From Bacillota bacterium (lineage in GTDB: Bacteria; Bacillota; Sulfobacillia; Sulfobacillales; Sulfobacillaceae): DNA of 36,284 nt. Shown here piece after piece: positions 1-8,657 of the stretch. Every line of letters starts with the position of its first letter. Position 1 is the stretch's first letter. Under the pieces are notes generated by a model. It did no database searches. It saw only the letters and a list, made by a program, of their open reading frames with translations, and was not told where the DNA came from. The stretch covers positions 1 through 36,284 of the forward strand of contig JAJZBJ010000012.1 of NCBI GenBank assembly GCA_021798975.1. The letters run 5' to 3'. The translations under genes and the position numbers were made by a program.

Positions 1-1
1 G

Positions 2-1147
2 CCCGAGCAAGAACTCGATCTGGCGTATGCCGCGTTGATGAAGAGCCGGGGCGGCAATGCCCCCCAGAGCGAAGACAATGAACCGGCGATCCCGAACAAC
101 ATCGGCGGTACCGATGTCCGGCAACAGCGCGAGGATAACCGCGCGTACATGGACACCCAATACGGTGCCACGGAACCCCGCGACCCGGAGGACGAGGCCG
201 CGACCCGCGAGGCCGCCAACCGGCAACGACGGGTGTTTGGCACTGACGACGATGATGACTTGGTGGCCTCGCAGGGCGGTAAGAAAAAGGACGACGACGA
301 CGAGCCGGATGCCGAGGAGATTGAAAAGGCGCTGCGCTTGTACCGCCGGATGAAGAAGTCGGATGCCGCCACCCGCGCCATTGAAGACAGTCAAGACGCG
401 TATCTGCGCCCCCAGCGGGGCGACGACGGGTTGGGTGGCCCAGAAGATGACGACATCCACGGCGACCCCGAGCGGTTTCCGCACCGGGATCTCGGGACGG
501 AAGATCCCGATGACCGAACCCAGATCACCAACATGGGGCGGCGCGTCCGCAACGATGCCGCAGCGGCCAAGTCCCTGAGCGCGGGGCGCGTGCAGGAGCA
601 GTTCTACCGCGCCGCCATCGACCAGACGGGCTTTGGGGCGGAGGTCTGGGACGGCAACGAGGGTCTGAGCAAGTTGGCCGATGTCATGGGGCAGTATCTC
701 GGGAAGTCCCTCAGCGGTCAAGACGTGTTGCGCCGGGCGGTGGCCGCGCTGATCGAGGACAACCAGGCGATTCACCGCAAGTTGGACAAGTCCCTCCGCG
801 CCAATGCCGCGCTCCTGCAGGAGAATGCGGGCTTGCACAAGAGCCTGAGCGCCGTCCTCGAACAGCCGGTCGACATTCCGAACCCCGGCGTCATCGCGCT
901 CGCCGGCTGGCAGGCCACGCCCGAAGCCCAAGCGGCACTCAACAAGGGCGGCGGCAAAAACGGGGGCAAGCGCGGCCTCTCCAAGGCGCAAATGCGCGCC
1001 AAGTTGGTCAAAGGCTTGCAGGCTGAAGCGATTGACCCGAGTTTGTTGCGCGACTTCGACAACCAGACCGGCCAAGGCCGGATGAGTCCCACCGAATGGG
1101 CCGAAAACGCGCTCAATGACACCGAACGGGCCGCCCTCGGTCTGTAA
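2..1147 (+). CDS. Probable capsid scaffold/assembly protein, 5'-truncated
   Basis: The reading frame is open from base 2, so the gene very likely starts outside the window; TTG at 35 and ATG at 38 lack any ribosome binding site and are probably internal. The visible 381 residues have a hydrophilic first half with acidic runs (DDDDD, KKKDDDDEPD), then a helical part near residues 230-290 (RKLDKSLRANAALLQENAGL) that looks coiled-coil, and a basic Gly-Lys segment (NKGGGKNGGKRG) before a compact C-terminus. A long, charged, low-complexity and coiled-coil protein directly upstream of a major capsid gene fits an internal scaffold or core protein. No protease active site is visible. Function is inferred from position and composition; it could instead be the C-terminal part of another head-morphogenesis protein. 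Confidence 0.6.
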   Translation, partial: PEQELDLAYAALMKSRGGNAPQSEDNEPAIPNNIGGTDVRQQREDNRAYMDTQYGATEPRDPEDEAATREAANRQRRVFGTDDDDDLVASQGGKKKDDDDEPDAEEIEKALRLYRRMKKSDAATRAIEDSQDAYLRPQRGDDGLGGPEDDDIHGDPERFPHRDLGTEDPDDRTQITNMGRRVRNDAAAAKSLSAGRVQEQFYRAAIDQTGFGAEVWDGNEGLSKLADVMGQYLGKSLSGQDVLRRAVAALIEDNQAIHRKLDKSLRANAALLQENAGLHKSLSAVLEQPVDIPNPGVIALAGWQATPEAQAALNKGGGKNGGKRGLSKAQMRAKLVKGLQAEAIDPSLLRDFDNQTGQGRMSPTEWAENALNDTERAALGL

Positions 1148-1164
1148 GAGGAGGAACGACACGC

Positions 1165-3069
1165 ATGGAACAAGCCATTGATGCCCGCAACGTCGCCCTG
1201 ATGGGCCAGCGGGCCACCCTGGAAACCCTCGCCGCCGCCCCCTTGTCGGGCGCGTACAACGAGGAAATTAACAAGGTCCAGAAGATGCAAGGCGTTGCCG
1301 GCGCCGACTGGATCACGAAGAGCGGGCGCGTCGTCACTCCTGACTACGACACCCTCATGAAGTCCACCCGGTGGCGCAATCCCGCCCTCCGGAAAGTCAC
1401 CGGGGACATGCACCTGCGCGCCTTGGAAGAGGCGTACAGCCAGGCGCAACCCGGCTACTGGAACCTGATCGATGTGGGGATGTACGGACCGCGCCTCTAT
1501 CAGGACCCCAACTTGGCCAAGTCGTTGGGCTTCTTCAACAACCTCGGCCGCCAATATTTTGGCCCCAGTTTCCAAGGGGACGCGACCGTGGCCGACTTGG
1601 CCAAAGCCATGGCGACCCAGAACCTCGGCGGCGACTTTGGGGACGCCACGCCGTTGCGCCTGCAGAACTTGGACGCGACGATGACCTCGGTGCTGTTTGA
1701 AGAGCAGCACTTCGTCAAGTGGAACTGGCTCGAGCGCGTGCCGAGCATCCAGCCATACTACGAATGGAACGACCGTCTCGCATACGGCTCCATCCGCGGC
1801 TCGGCGGCCTTCGTCGAAGGCGGGACCCCGCAGGGCGGCACGGCCCAGTTTAGTCGGAACGGGATTTACGTCCGCTACTTCGGCGTGCGCCGGGGCATCA
1901 CCCACCAGATGGCGTTGACCGGGCAGTTGGGCGGTTCGCAGGTGGACCCCGTGGAGGAAGAAAACCGAGACGGCGCCATGGAGCTCTTGGGCTACATGGA
2001 GCGCAACTTCGTCTGGGGCAACCACGAAATCACCGACAACGCCGGCAACATCGTGAACTACGACGGCTTTGTGAAGGCGCTGGAGAACGGCATTCAGTAT
2101 GTCGGCACCAGTCAGACCAACACCATGCCGAACGGCTACACCGCCGGCATGAACGTGCTCGACATGGAAGGCCAGTATTTTGACTTCTCGCTGTTTGAGG
2201 GCATCGGCCGCCGGATGGCGCAGCGCGGCTTCGTGACCTCGTTCCGCAACATGCGGGCCTTCATGGACCCGACCGTGTTGGAGGACTTGGCCCGGCTCCG
2301 CCTGACGACCGAGTTCAAGCAGTTGGTGGCGGTGAACCCGGAGCGCGGGTATGTGCCCGGTGTGCCGTTGGCGGGCTATCAGTCCAACTTCGGATTCATT
2401 CCGTTCACGTATGACCTGTTCTTGCATCGGGCGGGCATGACCGATCAACCCCCGGTGACCGCCGATCAGCAGTCCCCGGCCGCGCCGGCCAGTCCGACCG
2501 GTGGGGCGGTGCCTACGGCCGCTGCGCCGGGCACGGGCGTCACGTCGTACTTCGAGGCCCAGAACAAGGCGGGCACCTCGGACGCTGGCACGTACTACTA
2601 CTGGGCGACCAGCGTGAACGACTCGGGTGAGTCTCTGGCGACCTATCTGGGGAGCGCGACCGTGGCGGCCGGGCAGGTGGTGACGATGACCATTACTCCG
2701 GGATCGTCCAACGGCAACCCCGTGACGGCGTTCCGCATTTACCGCGGCACCGTGAACGACCAGACCGACGACGGGACCGGGTGCATCGAGGAAGTGGCGG
2801 CGTATAATCAGGCGTCCGTGACCTTCACCGACGCCAACAGTTGGCGCCCGAAGACCGGCATGGTGCTCTTGATTGACCGCACCCCGTCCAACGTCGCCAT
2901 CGCCCAGATGGCCCCGATGCTGAAGTGGCCGTTGGCCATCACCAGCACCACGGTGGAATGGTTGATCTTGCTCTACAACGCGCTCGTCGTGAAGGCCCCC
3001 CAACGGTGTTTCTTGGTCAAGAACATTGGCCGATTGAACACCGCCGGGTTGCCCGGAGCGGAACTGTAA
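1165..3069 (+). CDS. Major capsid protein with inserted FN3-like domain
   Basis: 634 residues, preceded by AGAGGAGGAA seven to eight bases before ATG. The body has features of large HK97-fold coat proteins: an N-terminal helical arm, a central region rich in aromatic residues and a conserved-looking C-terminus (LYNALVVKAPQRCFLVKNIG). It is about twice the length of a minimal HK97 coat. Part of the excess is an Ala/Pro/Thr-rich linker (about residues 425-465) followed by a beta-sandwich-like segment (about 465-560) with the motifs GTYYYWATSVNDSGES and AFRIYRG, typical of FN3/Ig-like modules in phage virions. The domain probably sits on the outer capsid surface. Position after the scaffold-like gene and before neck and tail genes supports the call. 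The exact coat family cannot be named from sequence reading alone. Confidence 0.85.
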   Translation: MEQAIDARNVALMGQRATLETLAAAPLSGAYNEEINKVQKMQGVAGADWITKSGRVVTPDYDTLMKSTRWRNPALRKVTGDMHLRALEEAYSQAQPGYWNLIDVGMYGPRLYQDPNLAKSLGFFNNLGRQYFGPSFQGDATVADLAKAMATQNLGGDFGDATPLRLQNLDATMTSVLFEEQHFVKWNWLERVPSIQPYYEWNDRLAYGSIRGSAAFVEGGTPQGGTAQFSRNGIYVRYFGVRRGITHQMALTGQLGGSQVDPVEEENRDGAMELLGYMERNFVWGNHEITDNAGNIVNYDGFVKALENGIQYVGTSQTNTMPNGYTAGMNVLDMEGQYFDFSLFEGIGRRMAQRGFVTSFRNMRAFMDPTVLEDLARLRLTTEFKQLVAVNPERGYVPGVPLAGYQSNFGFIPFTYDLFLHRAGMTDQPPVTADQQSPAAPASPTGGAVPTAAAPGTGVTSYFEAQNKAGTSDAGTYYYWATSVNDSGESLATYLGSATVAAGQVVTMTITPGSSNGNPVTAFRIYRGTVNDQTDDGTGCIEEVAAYNQASVTFTDANSWRPKTGMVLLIDRTPSNVAIAQMAPMLKWPLAITSTTVEWLILLYNALVVKAPQRCFLVKNIGRLNTAGLPGAEL

Positions 3070-3440
3070 TGCGCATCGGCGGCGGCATTCCGGGGACGAG
3101 TCACAGCGTACTCGTTCCCGGGGCCACCACCCCGATACGCTGGATGTGGGATGCTCAGGGTACCGTCGTCGTGGACGACGCGACCGCGCACTATCTCCTC
3201 GAGCACAAGGGGCGCTCGCCCTGGTTTGTGGTGGATGATACGCCCGGTGTGCCGAGCACAGCAGAGAGTGTCCCGGCGATGCCTGGGGTCGAATCCGACG
3301 ATGATCTGCAGCCTTTGGGCCAATATACCTTTGACGAGCCCTCAGCCACGGAAGCGCACGCCACCGAGGCATCCGCACAGGGCGCGACGGCGGCGGCGCC
3401 GAAAACCGCAGCAAAGCCCAAGCCGAAAAGGAAGCGATAA
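3069..3440 (+). CDS. Small head-region protein of unknown function
   Basis: 123 residues. I chose the ATG at 3069 because it overlaps the capsid stop as TAATG, a common translational-coupling arrangement; the same frame is open further upstream but only inside the capsid gene. The N-terminal half (MRIGGGIPGTSHSVLVPG, then WMWDAQGTVVVDDATAHYLL) looks like a small beta-rich domain. The second half is acidic, then Ala/Thr/Lys-rich, ending in KPKPKRKR. I do not recognise a family. Location between capsid and neck genes suggests a head decoration or head-completion role, which is inference. Confidence 0.75.
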   Translation: MRIGGGIPGTSHSVLVPGATTPIRWMWDAQGTVVVDDATAHYLLEHKGRSPWFVVDDTPGVPSTAESVPAMPGVESDDDLQPLGQYTFDEPSATEAHATEASAQGATAAAPKTAAKPKPKRKR

Positions 3441-3443
3441 GCC

Positions 3444-3866
3444 ATGGCGGACAGTCCGACTCAACCGCGTACGAATGCCTTAGATCTGAACGCGGCCTTG
3501 CGCTCGATGGCGGTACTCGCCCTTCCGGCGTCGGCCGTGCTGGCCAATGCGGTGGCGACCGCGGGTATCGTGGATTATCCGGATGCGACGGCGGCGAACA
3601 ATCCGAACCAGCCCGAGACCATTCAATCCGTGATTCGCGGGCGTACCTTCCACACCGTGGCCGTGACCGGGACGTTTGCGGCGAACCTGAACATTGAGGC
3701 GACCCTCACCGGCGCGGACGGCGAATGGTTGGCCTTGAATGCGAGTGCCATTACAGCGCCGGGGATCTACACCTTTCGGGCGTCGGTCAACGCGATCCGC
3801 GTCAATGTGACCAGCTTTACAAGCGGCGCGGTGACGGTCAAGGTGCAAAGCCAGTACGGAGGCTAA
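3444..3866 (+). CDS. Putative head decoration or minor structural protein
   Basis: 140 residues beginning three bases after the previous stop; AAAAGGAAG precedes ATG by about nine bases. The N-terminus (LDLNAALRSMAVLALPASAVLANA) is alanine-rich and mildly hydrophobic but does not look like a cleaved signal. The remainder is predicted beta-rich (TFHTVAVTGTFAANLNIEATL, then TFRASVNAIRVNVTSFTSGAVTVKV), the pattern of a small jelly-roll or Ig-type virion surface protein. No enzyme motif is present. A capsid decoration protein is possible given its place two genes after the coat gene, but nothing in the sequence proves it. Confidence 0.7.
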   Translation: MADSPTQPRTNALDLNAALRSMAVLALPASAVLANAVATAGIVDYPDATAANNPNQPETIQSVIRGRTFHTVAVTGTFAANLNIEATLTGADGEWLALNASAITAPGIYTFRASVNAIRVNVTSFTSGAVTVKVQSQYGG

Positions 3867-3867
3867 C

Positions 3868-4572
3868 ATGCCGTGGAACAACAGCGCCTTTGACAGCCTG
3901 CTGACCCAAGACTTCTTCGCGGACCACGCCGAAGTGCTCCAATGGGCGCAAGCGGTGCGGTGTGGCTGCAGCAATACGCCCGATAATCCCAGCAACAGCG
4001 CCTGTGGCGTGTGCGGCGGGCTGGGCTATTTTTATCCGCACGGCCTCCAGTATACGCACGCCATCCTGACCGCCGTGACGCAGACGATGGATTTGGTCGC
4101 CATGGGCCTCGCGGAAATGGGCGATCTGGTCTGTGACCAACCGCCGGGCGCGACGTCGCTCTCGCAGTGGGATTTGGTCCTGACGACGTGGACGACAGGC
4201 GTCCCGTTCATTGGCGAGACGCTGGTGCGCGGGAGCGGCGCGACCGACACGCTCACCTATCGCGCCAATCCGCTGACACTCGGCGATGGCACGCAGGGCT
4301 ATGTGGTCGTGCAAACCGATCCCGTCACCGCCGCCGTGACGATCTATCCGGCGACCGATTACACGGTGAGCGGCAAGACCATTACATGGGGCAGCGGGGG
4401 ACCGACCGCCGGATCGAGTTACACCATCCGCTACAACGCCACTTATGAGTGGGCGGTCCTCAAACCGGGCTTAGTGCGGATCGAACGCGGCACGGACTTC
4501 GGGCCGCGCACCATCTTGCGCAAGCGCGAGATCGCGCTGCCGAATGCACCGGGGGCGCTCTTGCCGGGCTAG
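3868..4572 (+). CDS. Neck/head-tail connector protein with Cys4 motif
   Basis: 234 residues with GGAGG five bases before ATG. Near the N-terminus four cysteines, C32, C34, C46 and C49, form a C-x-C-x11-C-x2-C pattern followed by GGLGYFYPHG, which looks like a zinc-binding knuckle of the kind seen in some myovirus neck proteins. The C-terminal half contains beta-strand-rich stretches (TLTYRANPLTLGDG, TIYPATDYTVSGKTITW). Its place between the head proteins and the gp10-like tail-completion protein points to a connector or adaptor role. Zinc binding is inferred from cysteine spacing only. Confidence 0.7.
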   Translation: MPWNNSAFDSLLTQDFFADHAEVLQWAQAVRCGCSNTPDNPSNSACGVCGGLGYFYPHGLQYTHAILTAVTQTMDLVAMGLAEMGDLVCDQPPGATSLSQWDLVLTTWTTGVPFIGETLVRGSGATDTLTYRANPLTLGDGTQGYVVVQTDPVTAAVTIYPATDYTVSGKTITWGSGGPTAGSSYTIRYNATYEWAVLKPGLVRIERGTDFGPRTILRKREIALPNAPGALLPG

Positions 4573-4583
4573 GAGGGGTGACC

Positions 4584-5312
4584 ATGCTCACGCTGGACAT
4601 CACCGGCCTCGACGCCTTGCAGACGTTCGCGCAGGCGCTCCAAGCGCCGTTCCCCACCGAAGCCCATGCCGAAGCGGGCGGGGCCGTGCAGGCGCTCTGG
4701 CAAGCGGCCGCGACGGGCACCGTGTTGCCGCCCATGACGCAGGCCGTCCACAAGCCGGACTTGGCGCAGAGCGTGCAGGTCACGGTGGACGGCGACGGGG
4801 CGACGGTGAGTGCCGACGCGAGCTTGATGCCCCACGGGACCGAACCTTGGGATATGAAGCCCATGTTAACCCACGGCCCGCATTCCCGGATGGGCCGACA
4901 CGGCCGCTACAACATCATCCCGATGCGCCACGACGCGGCCAGCCTGCCGAGCCATATCGCGAGTCAGTTGGTCAACGGCGGGACGGTGACTTCGACCGAG
5001 GGCATCCGCTCGAAAATCCTCAACGGCGGCGCGCCCGTGCTGGCGTATCACGCGGGAAGCGGGACGTTTCAGGTCGTCAGCCATTACACCTGGCAGACGG
5101 GGCTCTACACCGGCATGCGCCTCGGGATGCACAAAGACTATCCCGTCGGTCCCGTGACGTTTCGCACGGTGTCCGAACGCTCGGCCCCCAGTAGCTGGTG
5201 GTATCCGGCCAAGCCGGGGCAACCGCTGGTGGAGGCCGTGAGCCAAGCCAGTCGGCCGCTGGTGGCGGCGATTTACACGCAATGGTGGGAGGCGCGGCTC
5301 AATGCCCATTGA
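4584..5312 (+). CDS. Tail-completion/neck protein, HK97 gp10-like
   Basis: 242 residues from the ATG at 4584, which follows AGGAGGGG by five to six bases; an upstream GTG in the same frame lies inside the preceding gene and has no ribosome binding site. The motif GRYNIIPMRHDAAS followed about 80 residues later by SSWWYPAKPGQPL resembles the paired 'YxIIPFRH ... SWIHPG' signature of gp10-like tail-completion proteins, which join the head to the tail. The C-terminal helix (ASRPLVAAIYTQWWEARL) also fits. The stop overlaps the next gene by 11 bases. Confidence 0.7.
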   Translation: MLTLDITGLDALQTFAQALQAPFPTEAHAEAGGAVQALWQAAATGTVLPPMTQAVHKPDLAQSVQVTVDGDGATVSADASLMPHGTEPWDMKPMLTHGPHSRMGRHGRYNIIPMRHDAASLPSHIASQLVNGGTVTSTEGIRSKILNGGAPVLAYHAGSGTFQVVSHYTWQTGLYTGMRLGMHKDYPVGPVTFRTVSERSAPSSWWYPAKPGQPLVEAVSQASRPLVAAIYTQWWEARLNAH

Positions 5313-5919
5313 CATCAGCGAATGGACCCTGCAAAGCATCGTGCAAAACGGTCTCGCGCAGGTCCAGCAGGACGCGGCCACGCTCGTCCCGCAACTCTTT
5401 CCGCAGATGCCCGCAGTAATTCAGCAACAGGTCATCACCGCGCTCACCAGCGGGGGGCTGAAAAGCGTACCCGTGCAGTTGGCCTATCTGCCCAACACGA
5501 CGCCGACAATGCCGGGCGTGTGGCTCTATCAGACCCCGGGCGGGGAGACCCGCGATCTGGATGTCGTCGGGAGCACCTACACGCACGACGTGACGGCCAC
5601 GGCCCTGGACACCGATCAGGGCATCGGCTCGCGCAAGAGCTGGCAGTTCACCATCGGGACGCCCAACATCGTCGACTTGCTGGTGATTGTCGGGATCGTC
5701 AAATGGAGTCTGATTGGGGCGCGGGGCAGTCTCGGCGGCGATCCCAACGGCTACATCACGCAAGAGTTGAGTTGGTCCGGCTGGGCGCCCATGGTGAACA
5801 GCGCGGGCGATGTGGTTTTTCCCTTTCAGCAAACGCTGACCCTCACCATCACCACGATTGAAAGTGCCGCACAGACGAACACCGACCTCATTACGGGCTA
5901 CACGCCCACGCAAATCTAG
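5302..5919 (+). CDS. Probable tail terminator/sheath-proximal neck protein
   Basis: 205 residues; ATG at 5302 lies 11 bases inside the end of the previous gene, so translation is probably coupled. The N-terminal helix (SEWTLQSIVQNGLAQVQQDA) and a central mixed alpha/beta part (LDTDQGIGSRKSWQFTIGTPN, LLVIVGIVKWSLIG) have the size and place of a tail terminator, the ring that stops tail growth and binds the head. The last part (VVFPFQQTLTLTITTIESAA) resembles myovirus proteins encoded just before the sheath. Assignment relies mainly on gene order. Confidence 0.6.
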   Translation: MPIDISEWTLQSIVQNGLAQVQQDAATLVPQLFPQMPAVIQQQVITALTSGGLKSVPVQLAYLPNTTPTMPGVWLYQTPGGETRDLDVVGSTYTHDVTATALDTDQGIGSRKSWQFTIGTPNIVDLLVIVGIVKWSLIGARGSLGGDPNGYITQELSWSGWAPMVNSAGDVVFPFQQTLTLTITTIESAAQTNTDLITGYTPTQI

Positions 5920-5928
5920 GAGGCGCTG

Positions 5929-6123
5929 ATGCCAACGAAAAAAGCCGCTCCGGCGTCGGAGGGGCCCTTGCTCCATGTCCGCGATTGGCTGACCCAGCAG
6001 GCGGATCTGCCAGCGGAAGCCGTCGCAGGCTTTCTGCGCGCCGTCGCCACGGACGCGTGGGATACCGCCGACCACTGGATCCAGCGCTGGGATGCCTGGA
6101 TGCACCGCCCGGTCGGGCAATAA
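5929..6123 (+). CDS. Small hypothetical protein before sheath gene
   Basis: 64 residues with AGGAGG five bases before ATG, located tightly between the terminator-like and sheath genes. The sequence is helical and rich in Trp (VRDWLTQQAD, DAWDTADHWIQRWDAWM) without membrane segments or cysteines. I do not recognise a family. The strong ribosome binding site, correct spacing and fit in the operon support it as real. Confidence 0.65.
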   Translation: MPTKKAAPASEGPLLHVRDWLTQQADLPAEAVAGFLRAVATDAWDTADHWIQRWDAWMHRPVGQ

Positions 6124-6135
6124 AGGAGGGCCGCC

Positions 6136-7854
6136 ATGTCCACCAATTTTAACGGGCAAGTGCTGACGCAACCGCAAGCCCGCACGCAGTTTAACGGGAC
6201 CGCGCTGGTCCCGGCCAGTCCGGCGCAACCCGCGCCGCATACCCTCGTACTCATCGGGCCCGCCAATCAAGGGCCGAATGCCCTGCAGACGATTACGTCG
6301 GTGAGCGACATCCAGACGATGCTGGGCATCGACAGTGACCTCGCCAATGCCGCTGCGCTGGCGCTGAACCCGTCGCCGAGTACGGGGGGCGCGAATCCCT
6401 TAAAAGTCTGGAACGTGAACCCCACGACGCAGGGGACGATCAACCTCCAGAGCAGTGGGGCCGTTACGCAGATCGCGCTGACCACGACCCGCTGGGGGCA
6501 AGCGGCCAACTACATCAAAGTGGCCGTGAGCGCGGGATCCCTCGCCGGCTATACCGTCACCGTCGCCGACGACTACTCGGGCGGCAGTGTCACGCTGCAT
6601 GATCAGGCGTTGAATGTCTTTGCTGTGTGGTATTCCGGCACGGGCACCAGCCCCACGGTCACGGTCACCGACAGCGCCGTCACGCTGACCGCCACGACCA
6701 GCGACACCGGCGGGACGATTGATCTCACCAGTAACCTCACCGTGTCGCAACTGGTGAGCCAGATTAACGCCCTCAGCGGGTGGAATGCGACGGTCTTGGA
6801 TCCCAATCCGGACGACCTCGCCCATGCGCTGATGGACAACGTGGCCAGTGTGGCCGTGGGCACCACCAGCGCCACCGCGACGACGCTCACCGCCAACATC
6901 ACGGCGGTTGTGCGGGGACTGAGCGGCCCTGCGCAGACGTGGGTGACGGCGGTGCGGGAGGCCAATGCCACGGCACTCGCCACGACGGGGGCGTACACCT
7001 ATGCCACGGGCGGCTCGACCGGCTCGGCCACGACCACCAACTGGCAAGCGGCCTACACCGCCCTCCAAGCGGAGACCGATGTGCTCTGGGTGGTGCCCGT
7101 GACCAGCGAGTCGACCATCTGGGCCATGAACCAAGCGCACTGCCAACTCATGGACGGGCAGGGTTACGGCCGCTCGGGCGTGGTGGGCGGCGACAGCGGG
7201 ACGACGGTGAGCCAAGCGCAAACGAATGCGGCCGGCTTGGCGTCGGCGTACACGAGCTATCTGGTGAATGGGCTCCAAGGCACCAACCTGCAGAAGCAGG
7301 CGGTCACCTTCGCGCCGTACCTCGTGGCCGCGCAGGTGGCGGGGTTGATGGCGGGGCAAGCCTTAAACCAGTCGCCCACGTTGAAGGCCCTCAATGCCAC
7401 CGGGTTAGAGCAGACGTTCGCGTCCAGCAGCATCGACACGCTCATCAACAGCGGGTGCCTGGTGCTCAAGGTCTACAACGGTCAGTACGTGATCGCCAAG
7501 GGCCAGACGACGGCCGCGCTGAACCCCAACGCCACGGTCGATCAGGTGCAGATGCAGGCGGTCAACGAGGTCTTCACCTTGGAATATGGCCTCAACAGTC
7601 TGCTCAGCGCGTATGTCGGCCAACCGATCACCAGTACCACGGCGGCCGAGGTGCAGAGTGACGTCTATCGCTACCTGAAGACCAAAGCAGCCGCCCCCAC
7701 GCCGATCCTGCAAAGCGCGCCGGCGCTCGCGAGCATCCAAGTCACCATCAGCGGCACCGTCATCAGTGTGGCGGCCCCGGCGTCGCCGACCATTGGCGCC
7801 GACTTTGTGCTGACAACCTTGTCTGCGTCCGTGGATACGGCGCAGGCGGCGTAA
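6136..7854 (+). CDS. Contractile tail sheath protein
   Basis: 572 residues, preceded by AAAGGAGGG. The N-terminus (HTLVLIGPANQGPN followed by ITSVSDIQTMLG) matches the sheath-family opening, in which a strand-loop is followed by a 'setting' helix; the C-terminus (QVQMQAVNEVFTLEYGLNSL, then EVQSDVYRYLKTKA) matches the conserved region that packs on the tube. About residues 110-250 form a Thr/Ser-rich beta insertion, likely an outer surface domain. The following gene is the tube protein, the standard myovirus order. This gene makes the virion a contractile-tailed phage. Confidence 0.9.
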   Translation: MSTNFNGQVLTQPQARTQFNGTALVPASPAQPAPHTLVLIGPANQGPNALQTITSVSDIQTMLGIDSDLANAAALALNPSPSTGGANPLKVWNVNPTTQGTINLQSSGAVTQIALTTTRWGQAANYIKVAVSAGSLAGYTVTVADDYSGGSVTLHDQALNVFAVWYSGTGTSPTVTVTDSAVTLTATTSDTGGTIDLTSNLTVSQLVSQINALSGWNATVLDPNPDDLAHALMDNVASVAVGTTSATATTLTANITAVVRGLSGPAQTWVTAVREANATALATTGAYTYATGGSTGSATTTNWQAAYTALQAETDVLWVVPVTSESTIWAMNQAHCQLMDGQGYGRSGVVGGDSGTTVSQAQTNAAGLASAYTSYLVNGLQGTNLQKQAVTFAPYLVAAQVAGLMAGQALNQSPTLKALNATGLEQTFASSSIDTLINSGCLVLKVYNGQYVIAKGQTTAALNPNATVDQVQMQAVNEVFTLEYGLNSLLSAYVGQPITSTTAAEVQSDVYRYLKTKAAAPTPILQSAPALASIQVTISGTVISVAAPASPTIGADFVLTTLSASVDTAQAA

Positions 7855-7867
7855 GGGAGGGATCACG

Positions 7868-8296
7868 ATGGCCACCAATGGGAATCAAAAACTGCTGTCG
7901 GGCAACTACGGCAAAATTAAGATCAACGGCAAGACGGTCGGCGGCTTCAAGGCCTGGACGGCCAACAGCGGCGTGAACCTGTCGGCGGAAGGGCAGTTCG
8001 GGACGGGCACGCCGATTCTGGTCCCCGGGCTGAACAGCATCACGGTGACGATTACCAAGTTAATGCTCTATGGGCAGTCCCTCGCCAGTATCGGTATTGA
8101 GCCCCAGGGGTCGCTGAACGATATCGCGACGCTCCCCCCGTTTACCACCGAATTGTACGACACGTTGGGCGGATCCGTGATCAAAGTGGCCGTGGACTGC
8201 ATGTTCGACAGTGAATCGGTCAATGCCCCGGCCAACGCGGCCTTTACCGAGACCGTGACGATTATGGGGACCGACATGGCGAGCAACGCGTACTAA
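7868..8296 (+). CDS. Tail tube protein
   Basis: 142 residues with GGGAGGG before ATG. The opening LLSGNYGKIKINGKTVGGFKAWTA is characteristic of short myovirus tube proteins of the XkdM type, which form the hexameric inner rings inside the sheath. The remainder alternates beta strands (NSITVTITKLMLYG, FTETVTIMGTDMAS) as in the tube fold shared with spike and hub domains. Size and position right after the sheath are as expected. Confidence 0.85.
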   Translation: MATNGNQKLLSGNYGKIKINGKTVGGFKAWTANSGVNLSAEGQFGTGTPILVPGLNSITVTITKLMLYGQSLASIGIEPQGSLNDIATLPPFTTELYDTLGGSVIKVAVDCMFDSESVNAPANAAFTETVTIMGTDMASNAY

Positions 8297-8312
8297 AGAA
8301 AGGCGATGACGC

Positions 8313-8657
8313 ATGGATCGGATTGATGCGAGTCAAAAGCACGTCTTTACCCTCCCGGCTGGCAGTTGGACGTTGCGGCGGTTGGGGATGATGGATGAGC
8401 AACGGGTGGCCGGCAAAGCCACCCTGATGCTCGGGTGTCCGTTTGATGAAGCCCCGTTGCGCGCCCGCGAAGTGGCGTGGATGTGGGCGACGCTGGATCT
8501 CGCGACCGTGGAAGGCCCGACGGATTGGGATTGGAACGCGCAGCCGGACACGACCGTCTTGGAAGCGCTGTATCAAGACTATATCGAATGGGACCGCTCC
8601 TTTCGTCGCCCACTGGCACCAGACGAAGGAACAGCAAGCGGAGGCGCTGGGGCGTAG
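8313..8657 (+). CDS. Tail assembly chaperone, short form (XkdN-like)
   Basis: 114 residues; AAAGG lies about nine bases before ATG. The protein opens with FTLPAGSWTLRRLGMMDE, the small beta-plus-helix pattern of chaperones encoded between tube and tape measure genes. It ends soon after EWDRSFRRPLAP in a Gly/Ala-rich tail that looks like out-of-frame sequence. An overlapping frame shifted by one base continues with a clearly coding, acidic helical sequence that has no start of its own. This matches the conserved arrangement in which a short chaperone and its frameshifted longer form both bind the tape measure protein. Confidence 0.75.
   Translation: MDRIDASQKHVFTLPAGSWTLRRLGMMDEQRVAGKATLMLGCPFDEAPLRAREVAWMWATLDLATVEGPTDWDWNAQPDTTVLEALYQDYIEWDRSFRRPLAPDEGTASGGAGA
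8598..8605 (+). promoter_or_regulatory. Candidate +1 ribosomal frameshift site TCC-TTT-C
   Basis: The upstream chaperone frame reads TCC TTT CGT here, and the downstream coding frame is one base ahead. A tRNA-Phe reading TTT can re-pair with the overlapping TTC after a one-base forward slip, giving DRSF joined to VAHWHQ. The phrase FVAHW occurs again near the C-terminus of the same downstream frame (AFVAHWEQ), supporting use of this frame from about base 8602. A -2 shift would reach the same frame but I see no suitable homopolymer. Inferred from frame logic only. Confidence 0.5.

Noticed and set aside
772-3414. 880-residue open frame on the minus strand opposite the scaffold and capsid genes
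   Set aside because: It is rich in Arg, His, Gly and Val without any domain, lacks a ribosome binding site, and lies opposite the strongly supported capsid gene. It results from codon bias in the sense strand.
8443-8604. ATG at 8443 as independent start of the second chaperone frame
   Set aside because: The first 50 residues (Arg/Trp/Lys-rich) are a shadow of the chaperone frame and there is no ribosome binding site; a frameshift explains the layout better.
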